From Carboxylicivirga taeanensis (lineage in GTDB: Bacteria; Bacteroidota; Bacteroidia; Bacteroidales; Marinilabiliaceae), in assembly GCF_051851475.1 (NCBI RefSeq), contig NZ_JBPUSJ010000010.1, positions 1 to 64,000 of the forward strand: DNA of 64,000 bases, in the 5' to 3' direction. A program made the translations under genes and the position numbers. Below are positions 1 through 9,255 of this stretch, in pieces. The stretch's first letter is position 1. Every line of letters begins with the position of its first letter. The notes beneath the pieces were generated by a model. It did no database searches, was not told the origin of the DNA, and worked only from the letters and a program-made list of their open reading frames with translations.

Positions 1-448
1 ACCTTTCATTACGTATCGATAAATGCCTGAAACCCTTATCAATCCTGCCCTTTCACGAGTACCATTGTCCTCAAAAGCGGGTGCAAAATAAGGAAGTATT
101 TTGCGAATATGCAAATTCTAACAAAGAAAAAATTCACAAAAAAGCAGCATTACAACTTACACTGCTGTACATCAATACACTTAGCATAAAAATAAAATTA
201 CTTAACTCCATTCTACCATCAAAGTCCTACTAAAAACTTGCAGAAAATATGAGCGCCATGCTTCACCATTTAGAAATCGCAATAATAATTCTTGCTATTC
301 TATACGTAATTAACGACAGATAGTGGTCATAGTTTTAACCTGCACAACATGGCAAATTGAGTTAGCATCGTAATTTGCCTTATTTTTTAAATTAAATAGG
401 AATTTTTAGCAACTTTGTGAGCTATTTAATACCATTGATACATATACA
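1..448. other. Left-edge intergenic / divergent upstream region
   Basis: No complete gene is visible here. The stretch is A+T rich. On the minus strand a short open frame (about positions 1-105, reading off the left edge and ending ...IYRYVMKG) follows a promoter-like element, so a minus-strand gene or RNA may begin here and continue outside the window. I cannot identify it. The right half is presumably the upstream region of the OstA-like gene at 449, but I see no clear TAnnTTTG match close to its start. Confidence 0.4.
83..114 (-). promoter_or_regulatory. Candidate Bacteroidota promoter reading off the left edge
   Basis: On the minus strand a TTG (112-114) is separated by 21 nt from TATTTTGC (83-90), close to the Bacteroidota consensus of TTG near -33 and TAnnTTTG near -7. 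Transcription would begin near position 76 and run out of the window. The transcript would include GAGG-ACA-ATG, opening a frame of eight codons, and a longer frame running to the edge. The gene served cannot be identified. Confidence 0.4.
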
Positions 449-2044
449 ATGCACTTAAGAATTACACTCGGTTTAATTATACTATCAGTAATTGGCTTTA
501 ACCAAGTACTTCCTGCTCAAAACAAGGCTAAAGTAGAAATAGAACATGCCAATGTTGGCGAACAAAGAGCAAGCCTGGGACCAAACGTTCGCCTGTTAAT
601 TGGAAATGTAAAGCTAAAACATGGAAATACCACTATGTTGTGCGATAGTGCTTACTTTCACGACTATAATGACTCAACTTTTATAGAGGCCTTTAGCCGC
701 ATACATATTATCCAAAATGACTCCATTCATTTATATGGCAACAAATTAACTTATAACAGTAGAGAGGGAGTTGCCCGTGTACGTGAGAATGTAAAAATTG
801 AAAAACAAGATATTACAGTATTAACCGAGTTTCTTGATTACGACCGCTTAGGCAACTTTGGCTACTACTTCAATGGCGGAGAAGTACTCAGTGGACAAAA
901 CACACTCACCAGTGTTTTGGGCTTCTATTATCCAGACTTAAACGAGGTACACTTTAAGGACTCTGTAACTGTTAACAATCCCCGATACACCATTCTTTCA
1001 GACACCTTAAAATATCACACAATTACCGAGGTTGCCAGTATTCTTGGCCCCACATTCATCCACAGTGACAACAATTTGATATATAGCGAAAACGGGCTGT
1101 ACGACACAAAAAACGACAAAGCCCATCTATTTAAAGGACAAAAACAAAGCTATGTTCAAGGCAAAGAAAACCTACTCAAGGGTGATACAATTTACTACGA
1201 TCGTGAACAGGGATTGGGTGAAGCCTTTAGTCAATTTGAACTGCATGACACAACCAATAATCTGATTATTACTGGGGACTATGGATACTATAACGAACTT
1301 ACCCAATACGCTTTGGCAACAAAAAAAGCGCAACTTTTACAGGTGTATCAACAGGACACTTTGTTTCTGCATGCAGATACCTTAAAAGCTATACCACTTA
1401 TTGAAGAGGACAGCCGATTGGTGAAAGCCTATTACAATGTCAAGTTTTACAGAAAGGACCTACAAGGACGATGCGACTCGATGGTTTATGATTTTAGAGA
1501 TTCGACCAATACCTTTTACAATGATCCGGTGATATGGGCACAGAAAAATCAGATGACTGCTCAAACCATTAAACTATTCAGTAAAAATAATGCGCTTTAC
1601 AAGGCGGAGCTCATCAATTCGGCCTTTATAATAGCACCTGAGCAGGATAGTTTGCATTATAACCAGATTAAAGGGCGAAATATGGTTGGGTACATACGTA
1701 ACAATGAACTATACAGGATAGACGTAGATGGCAATGGACAAACAATTTACTACCCAAAGGATAAAGATGTTGTAATCGGAGTGAATCGGGCAGAAAGCAG
1801 CAGCCTGTCCATATTCCTTAGTAAAAAACAAATTACGGGGATCAAACTAAGAACAGATCCAAATGGAAACTTAAATCCCCCTTATTTGCTACCCGCTGAA
1901 GATGTCAGGCTTAAGGGATTTATATGGCTGGAGAATATCAGACCTAAAAGCAAACTGGATATTTTCAAACAGGTGCCGATGCCAAAAATGGATGAGTACA
2001 CCAAGGTATATGACGACTACCAGTTTGGGGACACAAATGAGTAA
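449..2044 (+). CDS. OstA/LptA-like organic solvent tolerance family protein
   Basis: A 531-residue exported protein. The N-terminus (MHLRITLGLIILSVIGF...PAQ) is a Sec signal peptide with probable cleavage after about residue 23. The body has the repeating short beta-strand pattern of OstA/LptA-type beta-jellyroll proteins, with recurring units such as 'GNVKLKHGNTTMLCDSAYF', 'YGNKLTYNSREG' and 'LHADTLKA'. LptA-fold proteins carry lipopolysaccharide across the periplasm; Bacteroidota encode these long OstA-like versions (E. coli LptA is about 185 aa). An envelope-lipid role is inferred from the family. The gene stands alone and ends at a strong terminator shared with the convergent DUF2795 gene. 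The ATG at 449 is the first in frame and directly precedes the signal peptide. Confidence 0.8.
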   Translation: MHLRITLGLIILSVIGFNQVLPAQNKAKVEIEHANVGEQRASLGPNVRLLIGNVKLKHGNTTMLCDSAYFHDYNDSTFIEAFSRIHIIQNDSIHLYGNKLTYNSREGVARVRENVKIEKQDITVLTEFLDYDRLGNFGYYFNGGEVLSGQNTLTSVLGFYYPDLNEVHFKDSVTVNNPRYTILSDTLKYHTITEVASILGPTFIHSDNNLIYSENGLYDTKNDKAHLFKGQKQSYVQGKENLLKGDTIYYDREQGLGEAFSQFELHDTTNNLIITGDYGYYNELTQYALATKKAQLLQVYQQDTLFLHADTLKAIPLIEEDSRLVKAYYNVKFYRKDLQGRCDSMVYDFRDSTNTFYNDPVIWAQKNQMTAQTIKLFSKNNALYKAELINSAFIIAPEQDSLHYNQIKGRNMVGYIRNNELYRIDVDGNGQTIYYPKDKDVVIGVNRAESSSLSIFLSKKQITGIKLRTDPNGNLNPPYLLPAEDVRLKGFIWLENIRPKSKLDIFKQVPMPKMDEYTKVYDDYQFGDTNE

Positions 2045-2056
2045 GTTACAAAAAAT

Positions 2057-2080
2057 AAAAGGGGCTATCGCCCCTTTTTT
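2057..2080. terminator. Bidirectional intrinsic terminator
   Basis: A GGGGC stem, TATC loop and GCCCC stem (2061-2074) are flanked by AAAA on the left and a T run on the right. The hairpin is symmetrical enough to stop transcription from both the OstA-like gene (plus strand) and the DUF2795 gene (minus strand), which converge on it. Confidence 0.8.
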
Positions 2081-2086
2081 GCTCTC

Positions 2087-2308
2087 TTAATATTCATCTT
2101 CATTAAAGAAGAAATCTTCCTTACTAGGATAATCTGGCCAGATATCCTCAATACTTTCAAAAACTTCTCCTTCATCCTCTATTTCCTGAAGATTTTCAAT
2201 CACCTCTAATGGGGCACCTGAACGAATTGCAAAATCAATCAATTCGTCTTTGGATGCCGGCCAAGGTGCATCTTCTAGTTTCGAGGCTAATTCGAGTGTC
2301 CAATACAT
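2087..2308 (-). CDS. DUF2795 family small protein
   Basis: A 73-residue acidic protein. Its 'MYWTLELASKLEDAPWPASKDELIDFAIRSGA' opening, followed by a leucine-rich segment, matches the DUF2795 pattern (Leu-rich helix, 'P-A-S-K-x-E-L' turn, then '.GAP.EV..NL..I'). The C-terminal third is very acidic and ends FFFNEDEY. No biochemical function is established for the family that I know of. The gene is monocistronic, convergent with the OstA-like gene, and shares its terminator. A TATATTCG element about 50 nt upstream on the minus strand resembles the Bacteroidota -7 motif. Confidence 0.75.
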   Translation of the reverse strand: MYWTLELASKLEDAPWPASKDELIDFAIRSGAPLEVIENLQEIEDEGEVFESIEDIWPDYPSKEDFFFNEDEY

Positions 2309-2532
2309 AGCAACTCAATTTAACATTAATATAATTGTGTTATTTTCTAGTTTACTTATCTGCGAATATAAAAAAAAAATCCAATCCTCCAACTCCGTAT
2401 GGAATGTAATTTCACCAAGTAGTAAAACATTTGACGAAAAGACCTAAAAACACAATTAAAATACACGCTAATAAAAATTAGGTCCTGACTGTATGCAATT
2501 CAAATCTAAAACATTGATTTCCACTACAAACA

Positions 2533-3237
2533 TTACAAGGCAAGCACCTGCTCATTCACTATATCCGACTCAATTAAGCCGTCACGCAGCCGCACTATTC
2601 GATGTGCATGCCTTGCAATCTCCTCCTCGTGAGTTACAAGAATGATGGTATTCCCTTGTTTGTGGATATCATCAAACAAGCGCATTATGTCAACTGATGT
2701 TTTGGAATCGAGATTACCCGTTGGCTCATCGGCCAGGATAATTGAGGGTTTATTAATCAGTGCACGAGCAACGGCAACACGCTGCCTCTGCCCTCCTGAC
2801 ATTTCATTTGGCCGGTGGTACATCCGATCACTAAGTCCCACACTCTCCATCACCACCTCTCCACGTTCGAGCCGCTGTTGTTTGGACACACCGGCATAAA
2901 TAAGCGGTAATATGGCATTTTCAAGAGCTGTATAACGCGGAAGTAAATTAAAGGTTTGGAAAACAAAACCAATCTCCTTATTACGGATTTCTGCCAAAGC
3001 ATCATCACTTAGTCGGCTAACGTCGGTCCCATTCAACACATAGCGGCCGTCTGTTGGCGTATCCAACGCACCAATTAAATTCATCAGGGTTGATTTTCCG
3101 GAGCCGGAAGGCCCCATAATCGCCACATATTCGCCTTTAGAGATAGATAGCGATACTCCTTGAAGGGCTTTTACAACTTCTGCCCCTACCCTGTAAAACT
3201 TTTTTATTTCAGTGATTTGGATGACCTGATCATTCAT
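2533..3237 (-). CDS. ABC transporter ATP-binding protein, MacB/LolD type
   Basis: A 234-residue ABC ATPase of the MacB/LolD/FtsE-like class, which powers mechanotransmission or lipoprotein export rather than solute import. All motifs are intact: Walker A GPSGSGKST (42-50), Q-loop Gln94, signature MSGGQ (146-150), Walker B IILADE (166-171), D-loop 'GNLDS' and switch His203. The opening 'IQITEIKKFYRVGAEVVKAL' and 'FNLLPRYTALEN' are typical of the MacB group. No FtsX/MacB-like permease lies next to it, so its membrane partner must be elsewhere. It lies 128 bp downstream of the methyltransferase gene on the same strand. The substrate is unknown. Confidence 0.85.
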   Translation of the reverse strand: MNDQVIQITEIKKFYRVGAEVVKALQGVSLSISKGEYVAIMGPSGSGKSTLMNLIGALDTPTDGRYVLNGTDVSRLSDDALAEIRNKEIGFVFQTFNLLPRYTALENAILPLIYAGVSKQQRLERGEVVMESVGLSDRMYHRPNEMSGGQRQRVAVARALINKPSIILADEPTGNLDSKTSVDIMRLFDDIHKQGNTIILVTHEEEIARHAHRIVRLRDGLIESDIVNEQVLAL

Positions 3238-3365
3238 AGAGTTAAAATTTAGTCTAACAAATATAAGTTTTTAAGCAGTGAAAACTAGCTGTCAGTAATT
3301 TTCCTCTATGAAAACCGACTCAATTTCGACTTTCAAGCCAATGAGCCGGACAAGACCACCTTTTG

Positions 3366-4154
3366 CTAATAGCGAACAATAAAGTGTTGTTTTTGACACT
3401 CTTTTTTAAAAAAAACAATCCCCAGCTGAAACAAATCGATGGAAACAGTAATCTGCGGATGGTCACAGATTATCTTCCAGGCTTCTTCCATGCCTTGCGA
3501 CCAATGAATATCGTCAAAAACAAATACAGAATCGTTATTTACCTTACGGAGGCAAATGTTAAAATAGTCGATGGTCGCCTGTTTATCATGATGACCATCG
3601 AAGAAAACAAAATCTAATGAATGAGCGCGCTCCAACATATCGGGCAGCACATCTTTAAACTGCCCAACATACTGCTTAACATTTTGGCACTTTAATCGGC
3701 TAAAGGTTTCCTGAGCAACTCGAGCTGTTTCCGGGCACCCTTCAATGGTATGAACCTCACGCCTTCTATCGGCCAAAGCTAAGTAGGAAGTACTGATGCC
3801 AACGGACGTCCCTAGTTCAACAATTGAGGCTGGATTCAGATAATGCACCAGTCGAAAGAGCAGCTCTCCGTATTTTGGTGCTATCGATGAATGTTTCACC
3901 AAAGCACATACTCGCCTTTTCTTTCCTGAAAAGCACTGACTCCCTGAACCGTAATCGACCGCCTCAAAGCACACCGTTGACTGCTTTAATTTATTTCGAC
4001 AAACATCTATCTCTTTAAAAGCATAAAAGCCATGTTTACAATAAACAACCTCACGTACAAGATTAAAAACAAATGGGCTATGCAAACCATAGCCTTTCCT
4101 ATATCGCGATTTTAAACAATAAGTAAGATAGCTCTTTATTTGAAAAAAGTTCAT
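3366..4154 (-). CDS. Class I SAM-dependent methyltransferase
   Basis: A 262-residue methyltransferase. Motif I is VELGTSVGIS (112-121), followed by an acidic strand end 'VHTIEGCPE' and a DFVFFDGHHD segment (181-190) resembling the O-methyltransferase 3 family, whose members bind S-adenosylmethionine in a Rossmann fold. The N-terminal ~110 residues include 'GYGLHSPFVFNLVREVVY', a segment I associate with a Bacteroidota-specific lineage of this family. The acceptor is unknown. It is transcribed in the same direction as the downstream ABC ATPase. The role is predicted from fold only. Confidence 0.75.
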   Translation of the reverse strand: MNFFQIKSYLTYCLKSRYRKGYGLHSPFVFNLVREVVYCKHGFYAFKEIDVCRNKLKQSTVCFEAVDYGSGSQCFSGKKRRVCALVKHSSIAPKYGELLFRLVHYLNPASIVELGTSVGISTSYLALADRRREVHTIEGCPETARVAQETFSRLKCQNVKQYVGQFKDVLPDMLERAHSLDFVFFDGHHDKQATIDYFNICLRKVNNDSVFVFDDIHWSQGMEEAWKIICDHPQITVSIDLFQLGIVFFKKECQKQHFIVRY

Positions 4155-4591
4155 TCGTATCTGCTTAGTCTGATTTATTCAGTCGCATGTGGTATACAAT
4201 GGCGGCACAAGCGCACATGCATCTGGCCTGCCAAACTATATATTTAATGCCAAAAGGCAAAGTTAAAAAGAAGAAATAGTCGTTCTATAAGTCAAAATCC
4301 ATCCCCAAAGACGGAGGTTGTTAAGGTAAAAAGCAAGGGTGACTTTTATTTCAAAGCGATTCATCTAAAAAAACACCTCGATAAACTCTGTCAGCGATCG
4401 CAATTCCCTTCCACAGCAATTCACTTCTATATATCTGACAGCCTGCTAGCAATTGTTTTCATTAGCTTTCTCAATGGAGGCATTAAAAATAATTCAAGCT
4501 CAACAAAGCGAAATTCATTGCAGGCTCCGTTAAACACTTTTCGAAAGCAGTTGTTTAGTTGGTAGAATTAACCGTCTGGAGGAAGCTGTGA
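4155..4591. other. Intergenic region between divergent genes
   Basis: About 437 bp with no convincing gene. It holds a 7-bp inverted repeat (GCATGTG at 4185-4191 with CACATGC at 4214-4220) and must carry the promoters for the divergently transcribed methyltransferase and the cysteine-rich protein. No tRNA or known RNA motif is recognisable. Confidence 0.4.
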
Positions 4592-5836
4592 ATGGAAACA
4601 TACATTAACCAACTAATTGAAACTATAGAGGAGGCCATTGATAAGGCACCTGGTAAAACAGGATTTGAGGAAGACGAGGATGAACATCTTTTTGCCCAGG
4701 AATTTTTGCAAGGCAGACCAGAAAAGATATCGAAAATTGTAGGCATTGAAAAGTACAATTTCCCTCTTGCCAACCAACTATCATCTGAGCAGATATCAAA
4801 ACTGCTCGAGGCAACAGAAAAGCTTCTTAAAGCCTACAATTGGGAGTTTATGTTTCCCGAGAATGTTAAGCCCTCAACCAAATATCAGTTTATTATTGAT
4901 CTGTGGGATTCGAAACATGTATATTGCCAGCAAGGTGTGGTACAAATAGAAACCTGTCAGTTTGATGAGAATCATTGCCCATTTCCGGGTCAATGCCAGG
5001 TTTGTCACAGCTTTAAATGCAATGATGATGACAGTCACCATTGCTGCAAAGGCCAGGTAGACTTTTCAAACCTCACACCTGACATAGACCATACGGAGGA
5101 TGCTGAACTGCGAGGTGAGATTGAGCGCTTTAAAGCGCTGATGCAGCAACCGCAAAATGATAACTTTATAGTGGGCATTCATAACTACTGTGATGGACGC
5201 TGCAATAGATGTGAATTTACTCAGCAGTGCAGTTCTTACGCTCTGAATAAAGAGCTCGATTTTGATTTTACGGATGACGATGGCAGCAGTCAAAAACAAT
5301 TGGCAGTTATTTTTCAGGCTACTACAGAAATCATTCAGGAGGAACTATCTAAAAAAGGCATTAATGCTCAACAGGCAATGGAAGCATTGGCTGATGAAGA
5401 TAAAATACAAACGCCTAAACATTCGCTGGAGTTACTCGCCGAGTCATATGCTGAAAAAGTCACCCGCTGGCTGGAGTCGAACCAAATGGAGTTAGAAAGC
5501 CGGTTGGTATCAGAGCCAACACCAGCTATTCAAGAAAGCTTCGAGTCAATTACCTGGTTTCAGCTTTTTATTCCCGCTAAAGTAAGTCGTGCAGTTTCTT
5601 CTGCTAGCAGCAAACAACCATCCGAATGTGAGGTGTATGATGCCCGTGGATCGGCAAAAGTGGCCTTGTTGGCCATTGACGAATGCATGCAGGCCTGGGA
5701 GCTCATTCTAAAATCCATCCCTAAAAAAGAAGACAGCGTATTAAACCTGTTAAGGCATTTATCGAAGATAAAAGATGAACTCGAAGGACTAATACCGGAG
5801 GCAAGAAGTTTTATCCGGCCAGGATTTGATGAATAA
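4592..5836 (+). CDS. Unrecognised cysteine-rich protein, probably metal-binding
   Basis: A 414-residue cytoplasmic protein (no signal peptide or membrane helix) that I do not recognise. It has two cysteine clusters. Residues 112-152 hold Cys112, 122, 129, 135, 138, 143, 151 and 152 with several His. Residues 200-213 form C-x3-C-x2-C-x5-C ('CDGRCNRCEFTQQC'). These look like zinc or Fe-S sites. The N-terminal 100 residues and the C-terminal ~190 residues are helical and acidic, and the C-terminal part may be a separate helical bundle. A clear GGAGG ribosome site 10 nt upstream supports the ATG at 4592, which is unusual for this genome. It is monocistronic. The assignment of metal binding is inference. 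Confidence 0.6.
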   Translation: METYINQLIETIEEAIDKAPGKTGFEEDEDEHLFAQEFLQGRPEKISKIVGIEKYNFPLANQLSSEQISKLLEATEKLLKAYNWEFMFPENVKPSTKYQFIIDLWDSKHVYCQQGVVQIETCQFDENHCPFPGQCQVCHSFKCNDDDSHHCCKGQVDFSNLTPDIDHTEDAELRGEIERFKALMQQPQNDNFIVGIHNYCDGRCNRCEFTQQCSSYALNKELDFDFTDDDGSSQKQLAVIFQATTEIIQEELSKKGINAQQAMEALADEDKIQTPKHSLELLAESYAEKVTRWLESNQMELESRLVSEPTPAIQESFESITWFQLFIPAKVSRAVSSASSKQPSECEVYDARGSAKVALLAIDECMQAWELILKSIPKKEDSVLNLLRHLSKIKDELEGLIPEARSFIRPGFDE

Positions 5837-5840
5837 AAAA

Positions 5841-5966
5841 ATCTGAGAGACCCATTTGGAAAATTTAAGAATCGTAAACTATTCTAGATTGCATCTCTCA
5901 GATATTATCGCTTTACAACTGCGAAAAAATTACCTCCCGTTGCAGGTAACCCAATGGTTCCATTGG
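5841..5966 (+). other. Hairpin-rich spacer downstream of the cysteine-rich gene
   Basis: Three inverted repeats follow each other directly after the stop codon: ATCTGAGAGA (5841-5850) with TCTCTCAGAT (5894-5903), enclosing a smaller AGAAT/ATTCT hairpin; TTACCT (5930-5935) with AGGTAA (5944-5949); and the palindrome CCAATGG-TT-CCATTGG (5951-5966). None is followed by a clean T run. This may be a structured 3' UTR or a small RNA. It matches no RNA family I know. Confidence 0.35.
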
Positions 5967-6103
5967 CTTTGGTTCATTTAAACCGCTGTAAAACTATTAA
6001 TTTATTTGAGAGTTCAATAACAACAGTGTATTTTTTTGTGTAAAAACCTTAATTTTTTCTGAATTACCGATTATTTGCCCTAAAAATGGTCCAAATTAGG
6101 GGT

Positions 6104-7309
6104 TTATCTATTGGTATTTAGGTGCTCTAATGTTTGGGTGATAGCCTCGAAAACCTGGTGTGAGTCTTCAAATACTTTGGAGAAAAACTGACGCGACCGC
6201 TTAATCATTCGTTTAGCCTTTCTTTTGTTGCCTTGTTTATATAGAAGCTTTCCATAATGAAAACAAACGTTACCGCAAGCCTCCATATCGGTCTTATAAT
6301 CCCGAAGTGCCTGCTCATAAATTTGCAGCAATAAGCGTCCCTGTCCTTCTCTGAGAAATAAGCCATTTAATTCATCGGCTAGTTCAGGAGCATACAAGTC
6401 GCTTTCTAACACTTTATAGCCATTGGCAACAATTAAACTATCATCTTCCAATTTTAAGGAGGCGTTTAAGATATACAACAAATTAGGCCTATATCCGGGA
6501 CATAATTTATCGGCTTCCTGAAAATAGTTCATGGCATATTCAACATTTTGCTCTTTTAAAAACAGGATACCGCTCACTCTTGCTGCATCAGATTTTTCAA
6601 TGGAATCCTGATACAAATGAAAGGCACGCACCGCATATTTTATGCCCTTTTGAGGCAACCCATCCAGCAAATAGGTTACTGCCAGACTATAGTTGGTCAG
6701 AGGCTCATTGGCTTTAATTGCCAGTGATTTGATAAACCATTTTTGAGCAGCAAAATAATTCTGATTCAAAGACTGATAGTATCCAAGGGCATATAAGCTA
6801 TAGTAATCAAAAACCCCATGTTCGATGGCTTTTTCATAATAGGCATTACTTTTTTCAAGAAGAGCCTCTGACGGTTCTCCCCACCGATCACCAAAATCAT
6901 AATAGATGCGATTGTAAAAATCCCCCAAAGCTTTTACGATCCTGTAATCATCCGGGTATTGAGAAGACAAGTGATGTAGCACACTATCTATTTGAAAAAC
7001 CACAGGTGTAACACCTAAAGCCTTCTCTCCTCTAAGCTGCTTCAACTCTTCGCCAGGCCTAAGGTTTGTAAAAGAAAACGACCGGTGAAAGTAACTGTTA
7101 AGATGATAATTCAAGGCCAAATCCACCTTTTTTAACAGGCAGTCAACTGATGATGTATCTGCGCAATCGCCCAACAGCTCGAAGGCCGTTAAATACTGCC
7201 CCTTCGAAATTAGTGAATCAATTCTATCCTGAGAATTAATGCTTGAGCACCATACCAGTTGGCTAACAGCTACAATAACGAGACAATTAATTTTTAACAA
7301 GTGAGTCAT
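6104..7309 (-). CDS. Exported tetratricopeptide-repeat protein
   Basis: A 401-residue protein with an N-terminal hydrophobic signal (MTHLLKINCLVIVAVSQLVWC). The Trp before the Cys makes a true lipobox doubtful. The rest is helical with TPR-like units, for example 'YALGYYQSLNQNYFAAQKWFIKSLAI', 'NYSLAVTYLLDGLPQKGIKYAVRAF' and 'GILFLKEQNVEYAMNYFQEADKL', spread over about residues 150-290. TPR arrays are protein-binding scaffolds, and a periplasmic role is likely. No partner gene is adjacent. The C-terminus is basic ('KQGNKRKAKRMIKRSRQF'). Confidence 0.6.
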   Translation of the reverse strand: MTHLLKINCLVIVAVSQLVWCSSINSQDRIDSLISKGQYLTAFELLGDCADTSSVDCLLKKVDLALNYHLNSYFHRSFSFTNLRPGEELKQLRGEKALGVTPVVFQIDSVLHHLSSQYPDDYRIVKALGDFYNRIYYDFGDRWGEPSEALLEKSNAYYEKAIEHGVFDYYSLYALGYYQSLNQNYFAAQKWFIKSLAIKANEPLTNYSLAVTYLLDGLPQKGIKYAVRAFHLYQDSIEKSDAARVSGILFLKEQNVEYAMNYFQEADKLCPGYRPNLLYILNASLKLEDDSLIVANGYKVLESDLYAPELADELNGLFLREGQGRLLLQIYEQALRDYKTDMEACGNVCFHYGKLLYKQGNKRKAKRMIKRSRQFFSKVFEDSHQVFEAITQTLEHLNTNR

Positions 7310-7637
7310 TTAAAAATTTCAAACAATACTATTTTTAATGAAGTGATGCATGCTTTTCAACACATTGCACTGTATCCCTTTACTCGAATTACTAACAGAA
7401 GGTTATTACTTTTTTATCCGCACCTTAAAAATTTACCTGATAATTTTCCAAAATAGCCATCACCACTCTGTTTTCCACCCAAATACCACCACTGATTATC
7501 AATACACTATTGCCATTTAACTAAATTTTAAAGAACTTTTATTCTCGCAAATACTGAGGTTCTCACTTAACCACAAATTCTATGAATGGTTCAAGCACAA
7601 TTCCATCTGCATTTTTTTAATAATTAATCTATTTTAT
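7310..7637. other. Intergenic region between divergent genes
   Basis: About 328 bp, A+T rich, between the TPR gene (minus) and the sulfatase gene (plus). I see no gene, RNA or clear TAnnTTTG promoter. Confidence 0.4.
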
Positions 7638-9176
7638 ATGAGAAAACTACTATTTATTAGTGCAATCCTAGCAATGGGAATGATCTTAAATGCACAAAAA
7701 ACTAAACAACCCAACATTTTGGTAATTTGGGGAGATGACATCGGACAGTCAAACATTAGTGCCTATACAAACGGACTGGTTGGGTACCGAACTCCTAACA
7801 TTGATCGCATTGCCGATGAAGGCATGATCTTCACTGATTATTATGGCGAACAAAGTTGTACTGCTGGTCGCTCAAGCTTCATTATGGGACAAAGTGTGTT
7901 CAGAACCGGATTAAGCAAGGTGGGCTTACCTGGTGCCGAATTGGGTATGCAGAAGGAAGACCCAACCATTGCCGGCTTACTCAAACCACTTGGCTACGCC
8001 ACAGGTCAGTTTGGCAAAAACCATTTGGGCGACAAAGACGAGCACTTGCCTACCCAGCATGGCTTTGATGAGTTTTTGGGAAACCTCTACCATCTTAATG
8101 CCGAAGAAGAGCCGGAGCTTCCCGATTACCCAAGAAATCCGGAATTCAGGGAAAAATTTGGTCCAAGAGGAGTTATTAGTTCGTCGGCTGATGGCCCCGT
8201 AAAAGATACCGGCCCGCTTACCAGGAAAAGAATGGAAACCATAGATGACGAAACAGTGGCTGCTGCCGTTGACTTCATTAAACGAATGGATAAAGCAGGA
8301 ACACCTTGGTTTGTCTGGTGGAATGGAACGCGTATGCATTTTCGTACACACGTGAAAGATGAGCTGATGAACGATCCGAAATACCAGGGCCTGAATGAGT
8401 ACGCCATTGGTATGATTGAACACGACATGCATGTTGGCGAGCTACTTGCTGTTTTAGATGAACTTGGTATTGCCGACGAAACCTTAGTTTTCTATAGTAC
8501 TGATAACGGCCCTCACAAAAATTCATGGCCCGATGCAGCTGTAAGTCCGTTTCGTGGCGAGAAAAACACCAACTGGGAAGGCGGATGGCGTGTTCCTGCA
8601 ATGGTACGCTGGCCCAAAAACATTGAGGCAGGTTCAGTATCCAATGAGGTTATGCACCACATGGACTGGTTACCAACCTTATTGGCCGTTGCTGGGAATG
8701 AGAATATTAAAAACGAACTACTCGAAGGTAAAAAAGTGGCTGATAGAACCTATAATGTGCACCTGGATGGTTATAACTTTTTACCCTATCTGACCGGCAA
8801 AACTGAAACAGGGCCTCGAGAAGAGATTTTTTATTTCTCGGATGATGGCGACCTGACAGCTTTAAGGTATAAAGACTGGAAAATGGTTTTTATGGAACAG
8901 CGCAAATATGGTACACTTGCTGTTTGGTCAGAGCCTTTTGTAGAGCTGCGGATCCCCCTTATCTTTAACTTAAGACGCGACCCGTATGAACAAGCTCCGC
9001 TTACCTCCAATACTTATTACGATTGGTTACTCGATCATGCATTTATGCTTGTCCCTGCTCAAGCCTATGTAGGAAAATTCCTTTCAACTTTTAAGGAATA
9101 TCCGCCGCGGCAGAAGGCTGCCAGTTTCAGTTTGAGCCAAGTAATGGAAATGATGAAAACACCAACAAACAATTAG
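7638..9176 (+). CDS. Sulfatase (arylsulfatase family) with CxAxR active site
   Basis: A 512-residue exported sulfatase that hydrolyses sulfate esters. It has a signal peptide (1-19, ending LNAQ). The start of the alkaline-phosphatase fold carries the metal ligands Asp33-Asp34 in 'IWGDDIG'. The nucleophile motif is Cys74-Thr-Ala-Gly-Arg78, in the CxAxR rather than the commoner CxPxR form. Cys74 would be converted to formylglycine by a maturase not seen here. 'YSTDNGPH' supplies the second Asp-Asn metal pair. No SusC/SusD pair or glycoside hydrolase is nearby, so this is not an evident polysaccharide locus. The substrate is unknown. A HAD phosphatase lipoprotein follows 79 bp downstream. Confidence 0.88.
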   Translation: MRKLLFISAILAMGMILNAQKTKQPNILVIWGDDIGQSNISAYTNGLVGYRTPNIDRIADEGMIFTDYYGEQSCTAGRSSFIMGQSVFRTGLSKVGLPGAELGMQKEDPTIAGLLKPLGYATGQFGKNHLGDKDEHLPTQHGFDEFLGNLYHLNAEEEPELPDYPRNPEFREKFGPRGVISSSADGPVKDTGPLTRKRMETIDDETVAAAVDFIKRMDKAGTPWFVWWNGTRMHFRTHVKDELMNDPKYQGLNEYAIGMIEHDMHVGELLAVLDELGIADETLVFYSTDNGPHKNSWPDAAVSPFRGEKNTNWEGGWRVPAMVRWPKNIEAGSVSNEVMHHMDWLPTLLAVAGNENIKNELLEGKKVADRTYNVHLDGYNFLPYLTGKTETGPREEIFYFSDDGDLTALRYKDWKMVFMEQRKYGTLAVWSEPFVELRIPLIFNLRRDPYEQAPLTSNTYYDWLLDHAFMLVPAQAYVGKFLSTFKEYPPRQKAASFSLSQVMEMMKTPTNN

Positions 9177-9202
9177 GCTAAAAACCTACCATTTCATATT
9201 CT

Positions 9203-9230
9203 CATGGCGTGCAGCGAGCTGCACGCCATG
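9203..9230. repeat. Perfect 12-bp hairpin between sulfatase and HAD genes
   Basis: CATGGCGTGCAG (9203-9214) and CTGCACGCCATG (9219-9230) form a perfect 12-bp stem with a CGAG loop. It is G+C rich compared with its surroundings and has no following T run. It may act as an mRNA 3' stabiliser or partial terminator between the two genes, or be a protein-binding palindrome. Confidence 0.6.
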
Positions 9231-9255
9231 AATTAACCCCTAAACACTAACCCAC

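Noticed and set aside
7977..8601. Long minus-strand open frames inside the sulfatase gene
   Set aside because: They mirror the codon pattern of the strong plus-strand sulfatase and show no family features.
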